Assembly (NCBI GenBank): GCA_031472005.1
Contig: PZJY01000011.1
Coordinates: 372,001 to 436,000 of the forward strand
Length of the DNA stretch: 64,000 nt
From: Tetracladium setigerum
Lineage: Eukaryota > Ascomycota > Leotiomycetes > Helotiales
Direction: 5' to 3'
The notes beneath the pieces are model-generated. The model was not told where the DNA came from and did no database searches. It saw nothing but the letters and a program-made list of their open reading frames with translations. The position numbers and the translations under genes were made by a program. Of the stretch, positions 32,155 through 44,196 are shown piece by piece; position 1 is the first letter of the stretch; each line of letters starts with the position of its first letter.

Positions 32155-35100
32155 TGAGGGGAAGTGACGAAGCGTTTTTGGGCAGCTTGGGGCAGATTTT
32201 ATAAGGTCGATGGCCTGCAACAAGTTAGAAATGAAGCCACGGTTATATATATGCGGAGTAATGGTGTGATGGAGTCTATCTTTTGTAATTTATTAGAATC
32301 TAAATTCATGTTTTGAATTTTGTTTTACAATTACTACTTCGTCTATTGCAATCATCAGAAAATTACAGGAACGCAGGTACGTACCAAACATATCCAGAAA
32401 AATCGGCTGCTACGAAATGACCAGAACGCCCCGGAAACGTCGCCAGCGAATGGAACTCTATCCGCCTTATAGTCCAGATACCTGCCCAGATTAATCTTAC
32501 TATAGCTTCTGCACCCTTCGTGCATGTATTTGAATGTAAAAACTCTTGACGCATTCTGAACCAAGGAAAACATACGGAGTGGTCGCTGTCAAGCGCTGCG
32601 GTTTGGGAATATCCGAAGACCGCGAAAAAGCGCTTGATTGAGAGGTTATAGCATGAGATTGTGTGGCCGTCAGTATATGCTAAGTAAATCAAAGAACTGC
32701 ATGAGAAATGACTGTTGTGTGTTGTGATGTTAAACTGAGAAATACAACAGTGTATTACGGCTCACGGACTCATAATTGTTAACGTTCTCTCCCTGATCAT
32801 TATACTATAGCCTGTATCTTCTCAAGTTTGTGCCTCTTAACATCATTCTCTTTTCATTTCGAGTATACACGCTTGCTTATTTTCGCCATGGCTAACATTG
32901 TCTCCCTATCGGTCCCTCGCTTCCTCCGAATCACTATCCACTCGCCTTCTCTCTGGCAAATCAAAATAAAGGCCCATACCTTCGTTTTTCATTCTTTTAC
33001 AATCTTTTACCATTCATAAATGTACAAGGTACTGGTCTCTACTCATTCCCAAAATTTTGTTCCCCACCACAGTTTTCCGCAGCTTGGCATCATTCCCAGA
33101 ACACCCAAAAAGAATGCAAAAGATTGAACATCGATAAAAAAACATACAACAGCAGGGATTCGCTGGTGGTCACCCACCCAACTACTAATCTACCGATCTA
33201 AAGCTTGTGTATGGCAGAGCGGACGGGATGCCCAATTCTCTTTAGTCTATGGTCGTATGTGACAGGTGATGGGCATATGTGGAAATATGTACCTCACCCC
33301 AGCTTTCTACAGTAAATAATAGGTATCAATGTCAATTTATACAAAACTGGGCGAGTAACCTTCTTGATGCAATATCTCAAGGATGCCAGAATATAATGGT
33401 TCTTTACGGCGGTTGTGTTGTGGACTTCAGAAGTGTTCTCGAGGGGTGGGGGACGACGGAAAGCTCAAGCCATGATAAGTGAAAAAGGTGAAAGCCAAGG
33501 GAGTGTCAAAGTAAAACAATTCTTCTCAGCAGTAGTTTCTTTATGAAAATAAGAATTCAATTCCCAATTGCACTCTTGAATTTCGTTGATTGATTTCATC
33601 TTTTTCATGGCCGTCTTGTGACTTTGTACGGTCTCATCTTCCATACCTACACCCTTTACTTAGATTGAATATGCACCAGTAGGGAGGAAGAGCTTCTAAA
33701 GCAAAAGATGATCTTCTAACTCACTGTACGGAAATGCCAGAAGAAAGATGCAGAAGTGAATTCCTCAGAACCAAAATATGAAGTGGCTGTTCCTTTAAAG
33801 GGGGCGATGATGATGACGCTGAAGACAATAAATGTTACAAAAGCTTTCCACGACTAAACGTATGTGGACGGCTTGCCGTCGGGCATAATGACATGGCGAA
33901 AAGGGGACTCATACATACAAATAATATCCACATCCGTAGCCAATTTCAAGGGCTTTGAGAGCGAGCTGAGTGTACTCCGTCTGTTTCCGCCAGTTGGAAC
34001 GTGTCTGCCAGAACTTTTGAAGAGGGAGTGACGGACGAGTAATAAATGAGAGTGCAAGAGATTCGACAATCGTAATTAAACTGACAATCGAAAAAATACT
34101 CCCGTCCAATGAAGATGTTTCAGAGAGGGTATGCATCTGGGCCCTCCAATGAAGGTGCTTCAAAGTAGGTAGGAATCTGGGCAAGAATCTGGGGACAAAC
34201 TCAGGAATTCATCCTCGGCCGATGCTGTCAGAGGCCGTTATGAGTGACTTATAAAAAACAGGTTGCTAATACACTTCCTCCAGCTTGTTGTCCAGCTGAC
34301 TGACTCAGTGACCATGAAAGAATTGGACTGTCGTACCCCGCTGCGGTAAGCATAGAGTTTTAAATAGGGGCTTGTGGCCAGACTCCTCTATGGCATCTGG
34401 GGCAATAGCGGGGTATTAATACTAGTTATGTATTGATCTGAAGTGGAAAAAGGAGACAAGAAGAAAAAGAAAAGTGAAGCTTTCCGTCCTTACTGAAGCG
34501 ATTTATGGATGCCTGATTCATCAGCTGTGCGTCAAGCTAATCTACATCACTTTATTCGCCCCTAACCAAAGCCCTCCTCGTTACAGCTTGCTGAGACGCT
34601 ATCGAGTTCTATCTGGAAGATGGGTAGCAATTAGGTGAGAGAAGAGAAGCTGATGATACAAGTAATAGTGAGGATAGGGCTTGGCAGAAAAAGAGAGAGG
34701 GTGAATAGGAAAACTACAAACATCATCACTTCTCTAGGGAATTTACATATTGGGCAGTCCTTCTCATTTCATGGAAATAGGAGTCTCATTAAACAATTTT
34801 AAATGATATCATCTATGCTGTAAAAATACTCTTCCAACTCATAACTCCTCCTCAATCCTTTTCGATCAAGGACCTGGTTGTTGAGAAGGTATTGGGTCCC
34901 TTGGCCACCAAGGGCGAGGATGTGAAGATGATGGAGGGACGAAGGTCACAAGCGTTGTTTTTACTATACTATACAAGCAGGGCGAAGCAGGTGGCGAAGA
35001 TACCAACATTAATATTAGTCTTCAAGTAGTAAGTAGCGATGGTGAAGTTAACGACGGAAGGGATGTTGGCAGTAAAAGATAATTGACAGTCATTTGCTGT

Positions 35101-35512
35101 TGACAATATATGAACGATAAATGATTAAAGCAAGGATATTATTAGTGGAAATGAATGTCGGAATCGTGAGTTTGTCAATTAGCAGGGCACCTATATTACT
35201 CGTGTAGATTAATCTTTCTAGACATTCAAGACGTGTCTTTAGATTTGTACACATCTCTTCTTTCGAGAAGTCGGAAACACTAGTTCGCAGGAGTTTATAT
35301 TGTATGAGGATCGAGATCGTATTCTACAGCATTAATTTATCGAATTTCCTCGATAATCCTTGTCATATTCGGGAGGCACAGAGGAAAGCTGAAGCGAAAG
35401 CAAAAACATAGAATTAACAAGGTGAGCCTCACTTGAAAGCAACCAAAATTTGATATTAAAAGTGTTATATTAGAAATTAAAATCCCTTCTCAATAATCGT
35501 AAATCCCAGCAC
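32155..35512. other. Long intergenic region without recognised genes
   Basis: About 3.4 kb, AT-rich, between the 3' ends of the RTA1-type gene and the chitin deacetylase gene. Only short ORFs. A two-copy imperfect 40-bp tandem repeat lies at 34106-34183. I found no splice-consistent coding potential, RNA gene or mobile element. Confidence 0.5.
34106..34183. repeat. Two-copy imperfect 40-bp tandem repeat
   Basis: CCAATGAAG begins a unit at 34106 and again at 34146; both units continue through a TTTCAGAG/CTTCAAAG variant and end GCATCTGGGC or GAATCTGGGC. It may be a local duplication and lies in non-coding sequence. Confidence 0.7.
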
Positions 35513-37978
35513 CTAAAGCGGAGGTGCATTCGGATCCTCCAAACACTGATCAACTCTCATCAACTGCTTCCCGGTCCTCTTCGCAATATCAATGAACTGC
35601 GGCAAGTACGCCACAGTACTCTCATACAAATAATGCATCACGACCAAATTACCCCCTTATTCACATCAGTCTGGAAATTGGCCAACTGCTTCTCTGGCGT
35701 AGCCGTCTGCGCCCATAGCCAATCCTGCACATCAACCGACCAGGCGATGAACTTGGAGCCAGGGATAGTAGCAGCGAGACGTTGACGAATACGCGCGCCT
35801 TCGGTGCCGAAGGGCGGGCGGAAGTAAGTTGAGGTTATGCCGAGAGTGGCGGAGACGGCTTTAATGTCTTCGTTGATTTCCCAGTCGATGGCGGCGAGAG
35901 TGGGGAGACCTTCGAGAGGTGGGTGGGTGTAGGAGTGGTAGGCTACTTGGTGACCTTCTCTGAGCATCTGTTTGTAGACGTTTGTGAGATTGTTGGAGGC
36001 GTCTAGGAGAGGAGCTCCGACGGTGAAGAAGGTCACTTTGATACCGGCGGAACGGATGGTGGCAGCGACAGTTTGTGCGTATTGAGGTGTTCCATCGTCG
36101 ATAGCGAACGCAAATGAGTTGGGTCGCGTGCAGGCGAAGACTAGAGGTGCGGTAGAAAGTTTGCTAGGGACAAGGAAACCAGCAGGGACGGTACGAACGA
36201 GTTCGATTCGGGTGACAATGGTGGTGGTGCTGGTGTAGAAGCCCTTAAGAGCAAAACCGATAGACTTCGTGCGGTCGATGTTGAAATGTTTGATCGGGAT
36301 GTAGATGTCGGTTTTAGCAGTGTTGGAGTAGCGAGAGGCTTCAACAGAGTCCCATGTGTATGGATTGGGTGCAATATTTGGATTGCAAGTGGGATTGTGT
36401 TGTTGAAGTGCAACGGTGAAGGCGTTGCTTCCGCTGTACACGATGTGCAGATATCCATTGTCGTTCGAGGTGTAGTCTGAGCACCCAGCTGAGATTTGAG
36501 AATACCAAGAAATATCCGCATTACCCTTGGTATTTACAGTGAGTCTGCCAGCGGTGCGTCTGAAGAGCGCATCATCATCTCCGCCGTGATAGAATCCGAG
36601 ATTGTTGGTGTCTGCGTTTCCGAATGTGTCGATGACAATCGCACTTGGACCAGTGGTCGCTGGGATGGTGGCACTTGGTTGTACGACAGCTGCTGTTGAT
36701 GGAATTGGGTAAGCAGACCCGGTGGTGCCACAATAGAAGGCAATCGGACCGAGTTGAACAGGACCACTCAGACCGGAAAGTAACATGCCTACCAAATGGT
36801 TGGTATCAAGACCCGGAAACTTGGAGAAGGGAATGGTATAGTATTTCTCTGTGCCATCGAAGGTCCATCCAAGGGCTGCAGAGGAAAGGAAGTTCGAGAC
36901 CGGGTTTTCCGAAGAGCAGGCGGCCGAGGTCTGAAGTTCAACACCAAATGTGACTCCTCTTGCAGCCTTGATGGTCATGCCAATACCCCCATAGAAATTC
37001 GTTGCTTTGATACATCCGAAAAGAGTGTACCAGTATGAATTGGCATTCGCAGGAGTTAGGGTGAGATGGTTGTCAGCGACGATTACAGATGTTCCGACTT
37101 CAGCCCTTGGCTCAATGGCCTTCATGGTTCCATCATCGGAACTGGGCATGATAAGAGAATTGTAAAATAGGAAGGTCAATCGAGATTGAGAAGCGAAATC
37201 GTCAACCAGGAGAGCGCTGCAGGTTCCAGCTGGGACAGATGGGGTAGCAGTTGCACCGCTTGAAGTTGTTGTAGTACTGGCCACCGTGGAAGTGGAAAGA
37301 GTGGATGAAGATGGGGCGACTGGGCTCGAAGAGGATGAAGAGGTTGAAGAACTTGCTGGCCTGGTAGTGGTCGTGGTCGGATTGCTGGGAGCCGCTCCAC
37401 AAACAAGCTGGGTCGAACCGATTTCCCAAGCACTGTTGGTTGCGAAGCCACTGAACAAGAAGGCATTGATAGCGTTCAAGTTTGCACCCGAGAATGAACT
37501 CAAAGGTACGGTAATTGTTTGAGTCGAGCCGGTCAGACCAGATACTTGAAAATATGTGCTCTTGTACGCGGTAACTGAGCATGAGGTCTTGGTTTGGAGC
37601 TCAATGCTGAAGCTTGAACCGGCTGGACCTTTGACTGGGAATGAAAGAGCTGTGTAGCCATTTGTTGTTGCGGTTTGGCAATTGAATGTAGAATAGAAAT
37701 AGCTGGTTGATGGTCCCTTGCTGCTGAAGGTGATTTTCTTGTTGGCAGTGTCTGCTTTGAGGTTGGTAGTCGATCCATCATCTATAGCCAAATTAGCAAT
37801 AACTTCGGGGATTTACACCAGGAAACTCACCGCTTGTCCATTGACCTAAGCTATTCGTGTTAGTTGAGAACTTGGCATAATCATCAACCAGCAGGTTAGA
37901 AGAACAAGCACTCAATGCTGCCTGGCACAGCCCTAGGCCGGTAAGAAGGCCTTTCAAAAGCCCTATTTTGCAAAGCAT
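35513..37978 (-). CDS. Secreted polysaccharide (chitin) deacetylase with three N-terminal beta-sandwich modules (one apparent frame break)
   Basis: A family 4 carbohydrate esterase-like enzyme removing acetyl groups from chitin or related polymers outside the cell. Exons 37978-37831 and 37781-35513 (phase 1 intron). The N-terminus has a signal-peptide-like hydrophobic stretch ending in SAC. Three related modules follow, each opening LLVDDYA, LLVDDFA or IVIDTFG and ending in a beta strand (STQLVC, PIAFYC, RIELVR); modules 1 and 2 are joined by a Ser/Thr-rich linker, likely O-glycosylated. The last roughly 230 residues are the catalytic domain: FAIDDGTPQY, HSYTHPPLE, YFRPPFGTEG and DVQDW match the metal and catalytic motifs. 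A missing base in the C5 run 35652-35656 cuts the frame just before VMHYLYES; restoring it gives 805 residues ending at TAG 35515-35513. A TATAAA-like box lies about 170 bases upstream. Confidence 0.88.
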
Positions 37979-40048
37979 GATTGTTGATTAAGATGTAAGC
38001 GAATGTGAATGTAAAAGTAGAATAACGAAAGGACGTCGATCACGAACAAACGTGTCGTACAGATATCAGTCAAGTACTACAAAAGGAGTTTGACTTGAAG
38101 ATGGGCGAGAGAAGGAAAGGTCTAGACATGGTCCAACCTTTATATCCTCCTTCCGCCATGGTCTCCCCCATCAAAATGCAATGACTTTCCACACTTGTGA
38201 CTTGCACAATATTTTGGCCGTAGGTGATATGCAGGTCCACGATCAAAGTCGTCAAAGTCCCTCAAGCGTTGCCGGAAGGAGCCTGATGTGCACCGCAAAT
38301 AGAGCTGGGCTGCAAGCTATTCTCGATAGCTTTGAACCCAGTTGAGTGCCTCTTTCTTGGCCCCTCGTACCGCGGGGATCCAGGGCGAAGATCAATGCAG
38401 AATCATGGAGCAACGTGGTTGTCGTGGAGGCCAAAGCAAACAAGTTTCCCGAGCCAAGTGAAACGTATCTCAATGCGCATCCCGCTGTGCGTTGACATGA
38501 GAATATATGAGATGATGTGAAGGAGAGCGGATGCTGGCTATGAACTTCCCTTTCAATCGGATCCTTTCGGCATTTCATGGAGTTGATGGCGATGTCAATG
38601 TAGTGATGAGTGCACCATCAACGATGAGGAAAAGAAAAAAGGTTTCGGGACGAAGAATAGAACAGGTACGATTGGGGGATCGTCCGCCGCGATCTTTTAG
38701 CTTCAACGCACCCGATCTCGCTAAGCGGGAGTCCTAGGTTGATCCAGGGGTTGTGAAGGCCGGTTAGATTTTTAATTTCCGATCACATTCTTCCTCAACA
38801 CCAAACCCAACTCGGCCAGAGAAATTCTCCGACTTTCTTTCTTCTTTGAATTCAAAGTTGAAACATTGTAAGTATACTTGTACAGTAGCGGCGCTTATTT
38901 CGTCCACGCCTTTTCCACAGCAGGATTGAAGAGAAATATCGCCAATCAACCAACCCACAAGATCAACAAATCCTGCACATGGAACTAACCAAATGCTTTC
39001 TCATCAAAGCACAGCATGACAAAAAAGCCTCCAACGCCACCCTCCGGAAGTCAACAACACAAGCCAAAGGTTGTTTCAACTTTCAGCTAGACATCTCAAA
39101 GCGATCCTGGGCAACTTCTGCGTTTCCAGAAAGGGCATTCCAAGATCTCCCAAGAAAATAGGACCTCTCAATCCGTTTGTCTGCTCTTTGACCATCGGAC
39201 TCTGTCGGCCCTCCAGATTGGTGATCAGGACTCAGGTAGGACAGATTCGGATGGCAGAGAGCACTGAGAGCACTGACTGGTCCGCCTTCGGTTGAATTGG
39301 CAGGTGTTCTGAAACGAAACATCAACTGTGCATACGAGAGATTCGGTATTGGCAGGTGACGTTTGTTGAGGCCTTATTTTCGGTTCGATTTCATGTGTTC
39401 GATTATGTTGCGATGCTGCGATGATTGAGGGCATAAATTTTATTGCTTGACATGAATCCATTATCAATCGCCAAACCTTTCGTTCAGCTGTGAAAATCCA
39501 AGAAAAGGTTGATGCAACAGCTGCATAAGCCACTCTATTGAACTCATGTTCTCTGCTGAATTTGGTGAAGAAATTTACTCCTCAGCAAACTTAATTGATC
39601 CTGATGAGGGAGGGGTACTGTATGATTTTTATTTCTTGCAAGACAGAATTCCCCCCCCCCCCCCCCCTACGACCTCTATCTGCGGTAATATGTCACGCAA
39701 AAATGGTTCATTTCTGCAACCACGTAAGCGTTTAGTTGATGATTCTATCTCTTTTATTGGGTTTTGGTCTTGGTGGCAATAATATGCCCCTCAAATGTTG
39801 GAGTGCGGCTTGATGAAATCCCTGTGAATGACGGGTCGGAGCAGGACACAGCTATATATACACTTGAAGTTGAATCTCCATATTTGCTGTGGTGTATATA
39901 CAGGCTTTTTAGAGACAAACTGTAATAAGACCATTAGCGTATCTTCACACATTATGGATCATCAATACGAGTTGTCGTTCGAGTCTTTACCCCTATGCCA
40001 ATTCCCAGGCCAACTATCGTAAACTGTTTTGGTGGAATGCTTACCTAG
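37979..40048. other. Intergenic region with C17 tract
   Basis: Upstream region of the chitin deacetylase, including GATATAAAGG on the - strand near 38140-38149, and the 3' flank of the F-box gene. It contains a run of 17 C at 39651-39667. Short ORFs only, none convincing. Confidence 0.5.
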
Positions 40049-41606
40049 CTAATAATCAACCTCACCAGTCTCCGCAGATTTTGCACCTGCAATCACAACA
40101 ATTATCCCCTCCCAACCTCCATTACCAAATCGCTGCACCTTCGTCTCATCAACATCCAACAAATCACTCGGAAAGTTCTCTATCTCATGCCTAACAAACG
40201 CCCTCAACCCTTCCCTAGCAATCCACTTCCTCTCTTTATTCTCCAAGAAAAGCTCCTCGTCATATTCCTCCTCCACATCTGCCACATATATCATATCATG
40301 ACTTGAAATCTCCACGAACCAGCCCTTCAGCGTAAGTGCAATTGGCTGAGAATGTCGGCGGAGCGAGGTGAAGAATTCGACGTAGCCGATTCCTTTCAGG
40401 AGGGCTGTGTTTTCTAGCTCAATCGTTTGGAGAGTTGCGGATTGTCTTTCTAGCAGTTTGGGGATGTCGGTGGGATGGAGGATAGCGTATTTGCAGGATA
40501 GTGATTGGAGGGAAGTTGTACTTAGTGCGTGGATTGGCTCGTGTAGGGTTAGTTGTTGATAGGGTGTACTGTGTAAGGTGAGATGCTCGAGCACCGGAAG
40601 CCCGCCAAGAAGCATTGTCAAGCTTGCTTCAATCTGATCAGAGTCTTGGGGATAGGATCGATAGTCAAGCGCAAGTTCTAAAGTCGTGATACTTGAAAAG
40701 AACGGAAGAGCCGGTGTCAGAAGTGTGGGTTGTAGAATGCTGAAATCGGGATGACTCCGAAAATCGGTCCCGCTGTATGTATATGGGCCAGACTTCCAGA
40801 AATTCTCGTCGAGAATGAGGGTGGTGATGGATGATCGATGGTTTGTGGGCGCGGAAGATGCGATTGCAGCGGCTTTGATAAGGGTCGAGAGCTGGCGACC
40901 GTCGGCTCTGGTGATATGCCAGTCATCGCTTTTCAGGAAATTTGCCAATATTCCATTAATGTGAAGCTTTCGATAACCACCAAGTCCTTCCCCAGATAGT
41001 CTGATAATGTTCAGATTCGGGAGATTTTCTAGAGCATATGCAATTTCATCCACGTCTTGATTGGCTATCTCCATTGCACTTTGTTGAAGAAAAGGTTGCT
41101 TTTGCAGTTTCCATGCCGAGAATAGCTGCTCTGCTGTCCAACCCCGGATTCTTAAGTCTTCTGGTATCTTGAGGTCTATAAAGTCTTTAATGGTGATTGC
41201 AGCAGCTGTCGCTTCGTCCAGCCCGCGAGAACCACCTCGCCTGGTTCCCATGCTGTGAGCAGGTATTTCGAGACCCAGAAGTAGCCCGGTCAAGTAAGGA
41301 AGAGGAGGTGGAATCTGGGGTCTAATATAATCATTCGTGATAATCAGGGCTTGCACATGTTTGGATAAAACAGAGTCACTTGCAATTGCTCGTAGCCTAA
41401 AATTGTGAGAAGGGTTTTTGAGAGGGAGTAAGAGCTTACCTCGAAAGACTGTTCGTCTGGAGCCACACTTCGACTTCTTTGAAAAGAAACGGCGCTGTAA
41501 CAATTTCTAGCGTTTTATTGACTCTACGTAGCGATTTAAAATCTAATCGGTCACTAAAGAGAACAATATACCGTAGTATCTCGATAGGAACTTTCTCAAA
41601 ACTCAT
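40049..41606 (-). CDS. F-box-like protein
   Basis: Exons 41606-41440 and 41396-40049 give 504 residues in clean frame. The N-terminus, FEKVPIEILRYIVLFSDRLD with LKSLRRVNKTLEIVTAPFLF-type continuation, fits the F-box pattern (Pro, hydrophobic heptads, two-helix hairpin) that docks to Skp1 in SCF ubiquitin ligases. The rest is Leu-rich with loosely spaced LTTLELAL and LEHLTLHS type segments suggesting irregular leucine-rich repeats, which would present substrate. The C-terminus is acidic. Expanded fungal families of this type rarely have known targets. I chose the ATG at 41606; the frame is open slightly further upstream without an ATG. Confidence 0.82.
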
Positions 41607-42326
41607 TTTCACTATGTTAGGCACGACAGCCAAAGCGAACCGCCTGGGTTACAATAATATGTACACCGTGTACAGGTACCGAAGAAGAGCGAGTGATAAT
41701 TTCTGTCGTTCGACTTTTTTGGTTGTACTTTCATAAGGAAAATCAGGTGGTTGGTATGGGCGGCTAGGTAAATTGGGGGTCATGTGACTCTTCGGGTCAA
41801 CAGACCATTCAACGGACCATTCCTCAGCACGTTCATTTCAGAACAACCTCACCCTATTTACACACCCTACTATGATATGCCTCAAATGTTCGATCGTCTC
41901 TTCGACTGTTTCATCCAAAGGGGGATAGTTGTTTCCCCATCTCCATCCGCATAATTCTGTACTGTACAGTATCTGTATTGATAGCCCTGATCTTATATTC
42001 CTCTACTCGCTCGGCTTGGAGTATAGTATTTTAAGGTTTTTATAAATTACTATCTTGAAAAAAAATTTGTTATGAGAAGAGTTAGCCCTCCTCTCCTTTA
42101 TTAGCTTATTCCACTAGCCCTACCTATGATATAGAGAAGCTCGAGCGAAGAGAGGCAGGGAAACGTTAAATACTTAACATACTATATCTAACCACAAAAT
42201 TATATAAGTTCGCTTACTTGCTCGTTCGTTCAACGCAAGAACTTCCAACCAAAAAAGTTATACAATCCCCCTTTCAAATATCCTCTTCGGTATACAGCAC
42301 AATCCAGCATGATGAAATTCACCATT
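41607..42326. other. Intergenic, AT-rich island
   Basis: The F-box promoter lies at the left. The stretch 42010-42210 is sharply AT-rich with small GC islands and could be a decayed repeat; no coding remnant could be read. Confidence 0.45.
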
Positions 42327-44196
42327 CTAATCCGTCTTGGTAACCACATCCTTCTCCCCAACCACAACCGGCTCCTCCCCTTGAATAACACCCGCCCCCT
42401 CGTATGTCTCAAACTACTCCCCCCAGACTCCCCACTCCCAGCCGACAACCCCATCATAGCCAACATCTCACTATCGACATCCGAGAAATACTTGGCATCC
42501 AACCCTCTCATCTCATCCTCATCCTCACACCTAATATGGCATCCAGGGATTCTATTAATGATAAACAACAAAATACAAGAAATCCCGAAACTCCAGGCAG
42601 CGCAGACGGTAGCGGCGGCGAGTTGGGTGCCCATTTGCTTGTAGTTGCCTTCCCACCAGCCGCCGGGGGATGCGGTGCCGGTTTTGCCGTCGAGGGCGGG
42701 CACCCAGGATGCGGCGAAGAAGCCGGTGAGGATGTCGCCTACGTAGCCGCCTACGCCGTGGATGGCGAAGATGTCGAGGCCTTCGTCGATGGAGATGTGG
42801 TGTTTGTATTTGGAGGTGAAGAAGCAGGCTGTTGCTGTTAGGGCGCCGACGAGGGCGGCGACGTAGACAGAGACTTTGGTTGTTGAGTTAGTTTTCATTC
42901 ATTGGGAAAATTTAAATTTGTAATAGTAGAAAGTTTGAGGGGAGATTTATGGGACAAACATACCGAATCCTGCGGCGGGGGTGATTCCTACGAGGCCGGA
43001 AATGATGCCGGAGCAGAAACCGAGGATGCTAAATTTACGTTCGAAAATGTAGTCGAATGCGGCCCATGTGAGCCCGCCTCCGCATGCAGCAAAGTTGGTG
43101 TTGACGACGACGTAGATGCTTCTGAGGGAGAGGTTTGCGGTGGATGCACCTGTGAATGTAATGTTAGCTTCCCGCGTTTGGGACATTAAAAGGAAACGGA
43201 AGGAGAATCTAACCATTGAAAGCGAACCATCCAAACCAAATCAAAATCGTTCCCAACCCAACCAAGAATGGGTTGTGGGGTCGGAATTGTGGCATCTTAT
43301 TGTGAATAGAGTCACCGTTGTGATCTTTGCGAGCTCCCAACATCAAAGACCAAGCGAGGGCTGCAAAACCACTTGCAATGTGGACGGGCCCGGAACCAGC
43401 GAAATCGAGAACGCCCATCTTATACAGCCATCCGGATGGATTCCATTCCCAGTACTTCAGATAAATTAGCCCAAATTCAATCCCGAGTAAGGGAATAACA
43501 TACGGCTAGAATATAATAAACAAATGTCGTCCAGCAAAGCAAGAAGAGCATGCTGGGACCCAATCTTCCACGCTCCAACATAGCTCCAGCCAAAATCATA
43601 GCAGTCGCCGTGACGAAGGTGAAACCAAAGGCTGCATACAAGATATCGGGAATGTCAGAATTCGCGAGGGAGGGTTGAGCGAGGACATTGTGGAGACCGG
43701 CAAGCGAGAGGTCGCCAATGAAAGGGCCAGTTGTGTGTGACTGATACAGAGAGTAACCGTAAATCCAGAACTGAATTCCACAAGCGCAAGCGCAGAAGAG
43801 AGACTGGAAGATCATGGTGAGGGCGGCCTTTCGGCGATGCATGCCGGAATATAGGAAACCAATTGCCTGATGGAGAGTCAGACTTGAAATAATTATGGGG
43901 AGACATGAAGAAATCTTACGGGTGTAATTTGCCTATAACACAGTTAGCTAATATTCATAGTTTTCTATTTTCGTCAATATTTCACTCATGCACTTACCAG
44001 CAAAGAATGGTGCACACAAGAAGCCAGCACAAATCTCCCTGCAATTCTGTCAGCTCCGTCCAGCGTCCAGCGCCCAGCCCACCAGATCCTGACATACTTT
44101 GTCATACGGCGCGTTTAAGTCTTGCGTATAAGGATCTCCACCCATTTTATTTGTGGCATAATCCGGCCATTCTGTGACTGGTGTGATTTCCGACAT
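42327..44196 (-). CDS. Ammonium transporter (Amt/MEP family) with a 13-base micro-exon and one apparent frame break
   Basis: A plasma-membrane ammonium channel/transporter. Seven exons on the - strand: 44196-44098, 44038-43998, 43932-43920 (13 bases), 43866-43504, 43454-43214, 43149-42964, 42873-42327. Conserved Amt features: GDLCWLLVCTILCW then QITPAIGFLYSGMHRRKAA over the micro-exon, AMLERGRLGPSM, the first pore histidine in DFAGSGPVHIASG, FRPHNPFLVGLGTILIWFGW, and the second pore histidine in DIFAIHGVGGYVGDIL. About eleven membrane helices are expected. In the cytosolic C-tail the frame breaks near the AAA at 42411-42413; one base restores FETYEGAGVIQGEEPVVVGE and a stop at 42329-42327, for 496 residues. 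The N-terminus is extracellular and lacks a clear signal peptide. Confidence 0.9.
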
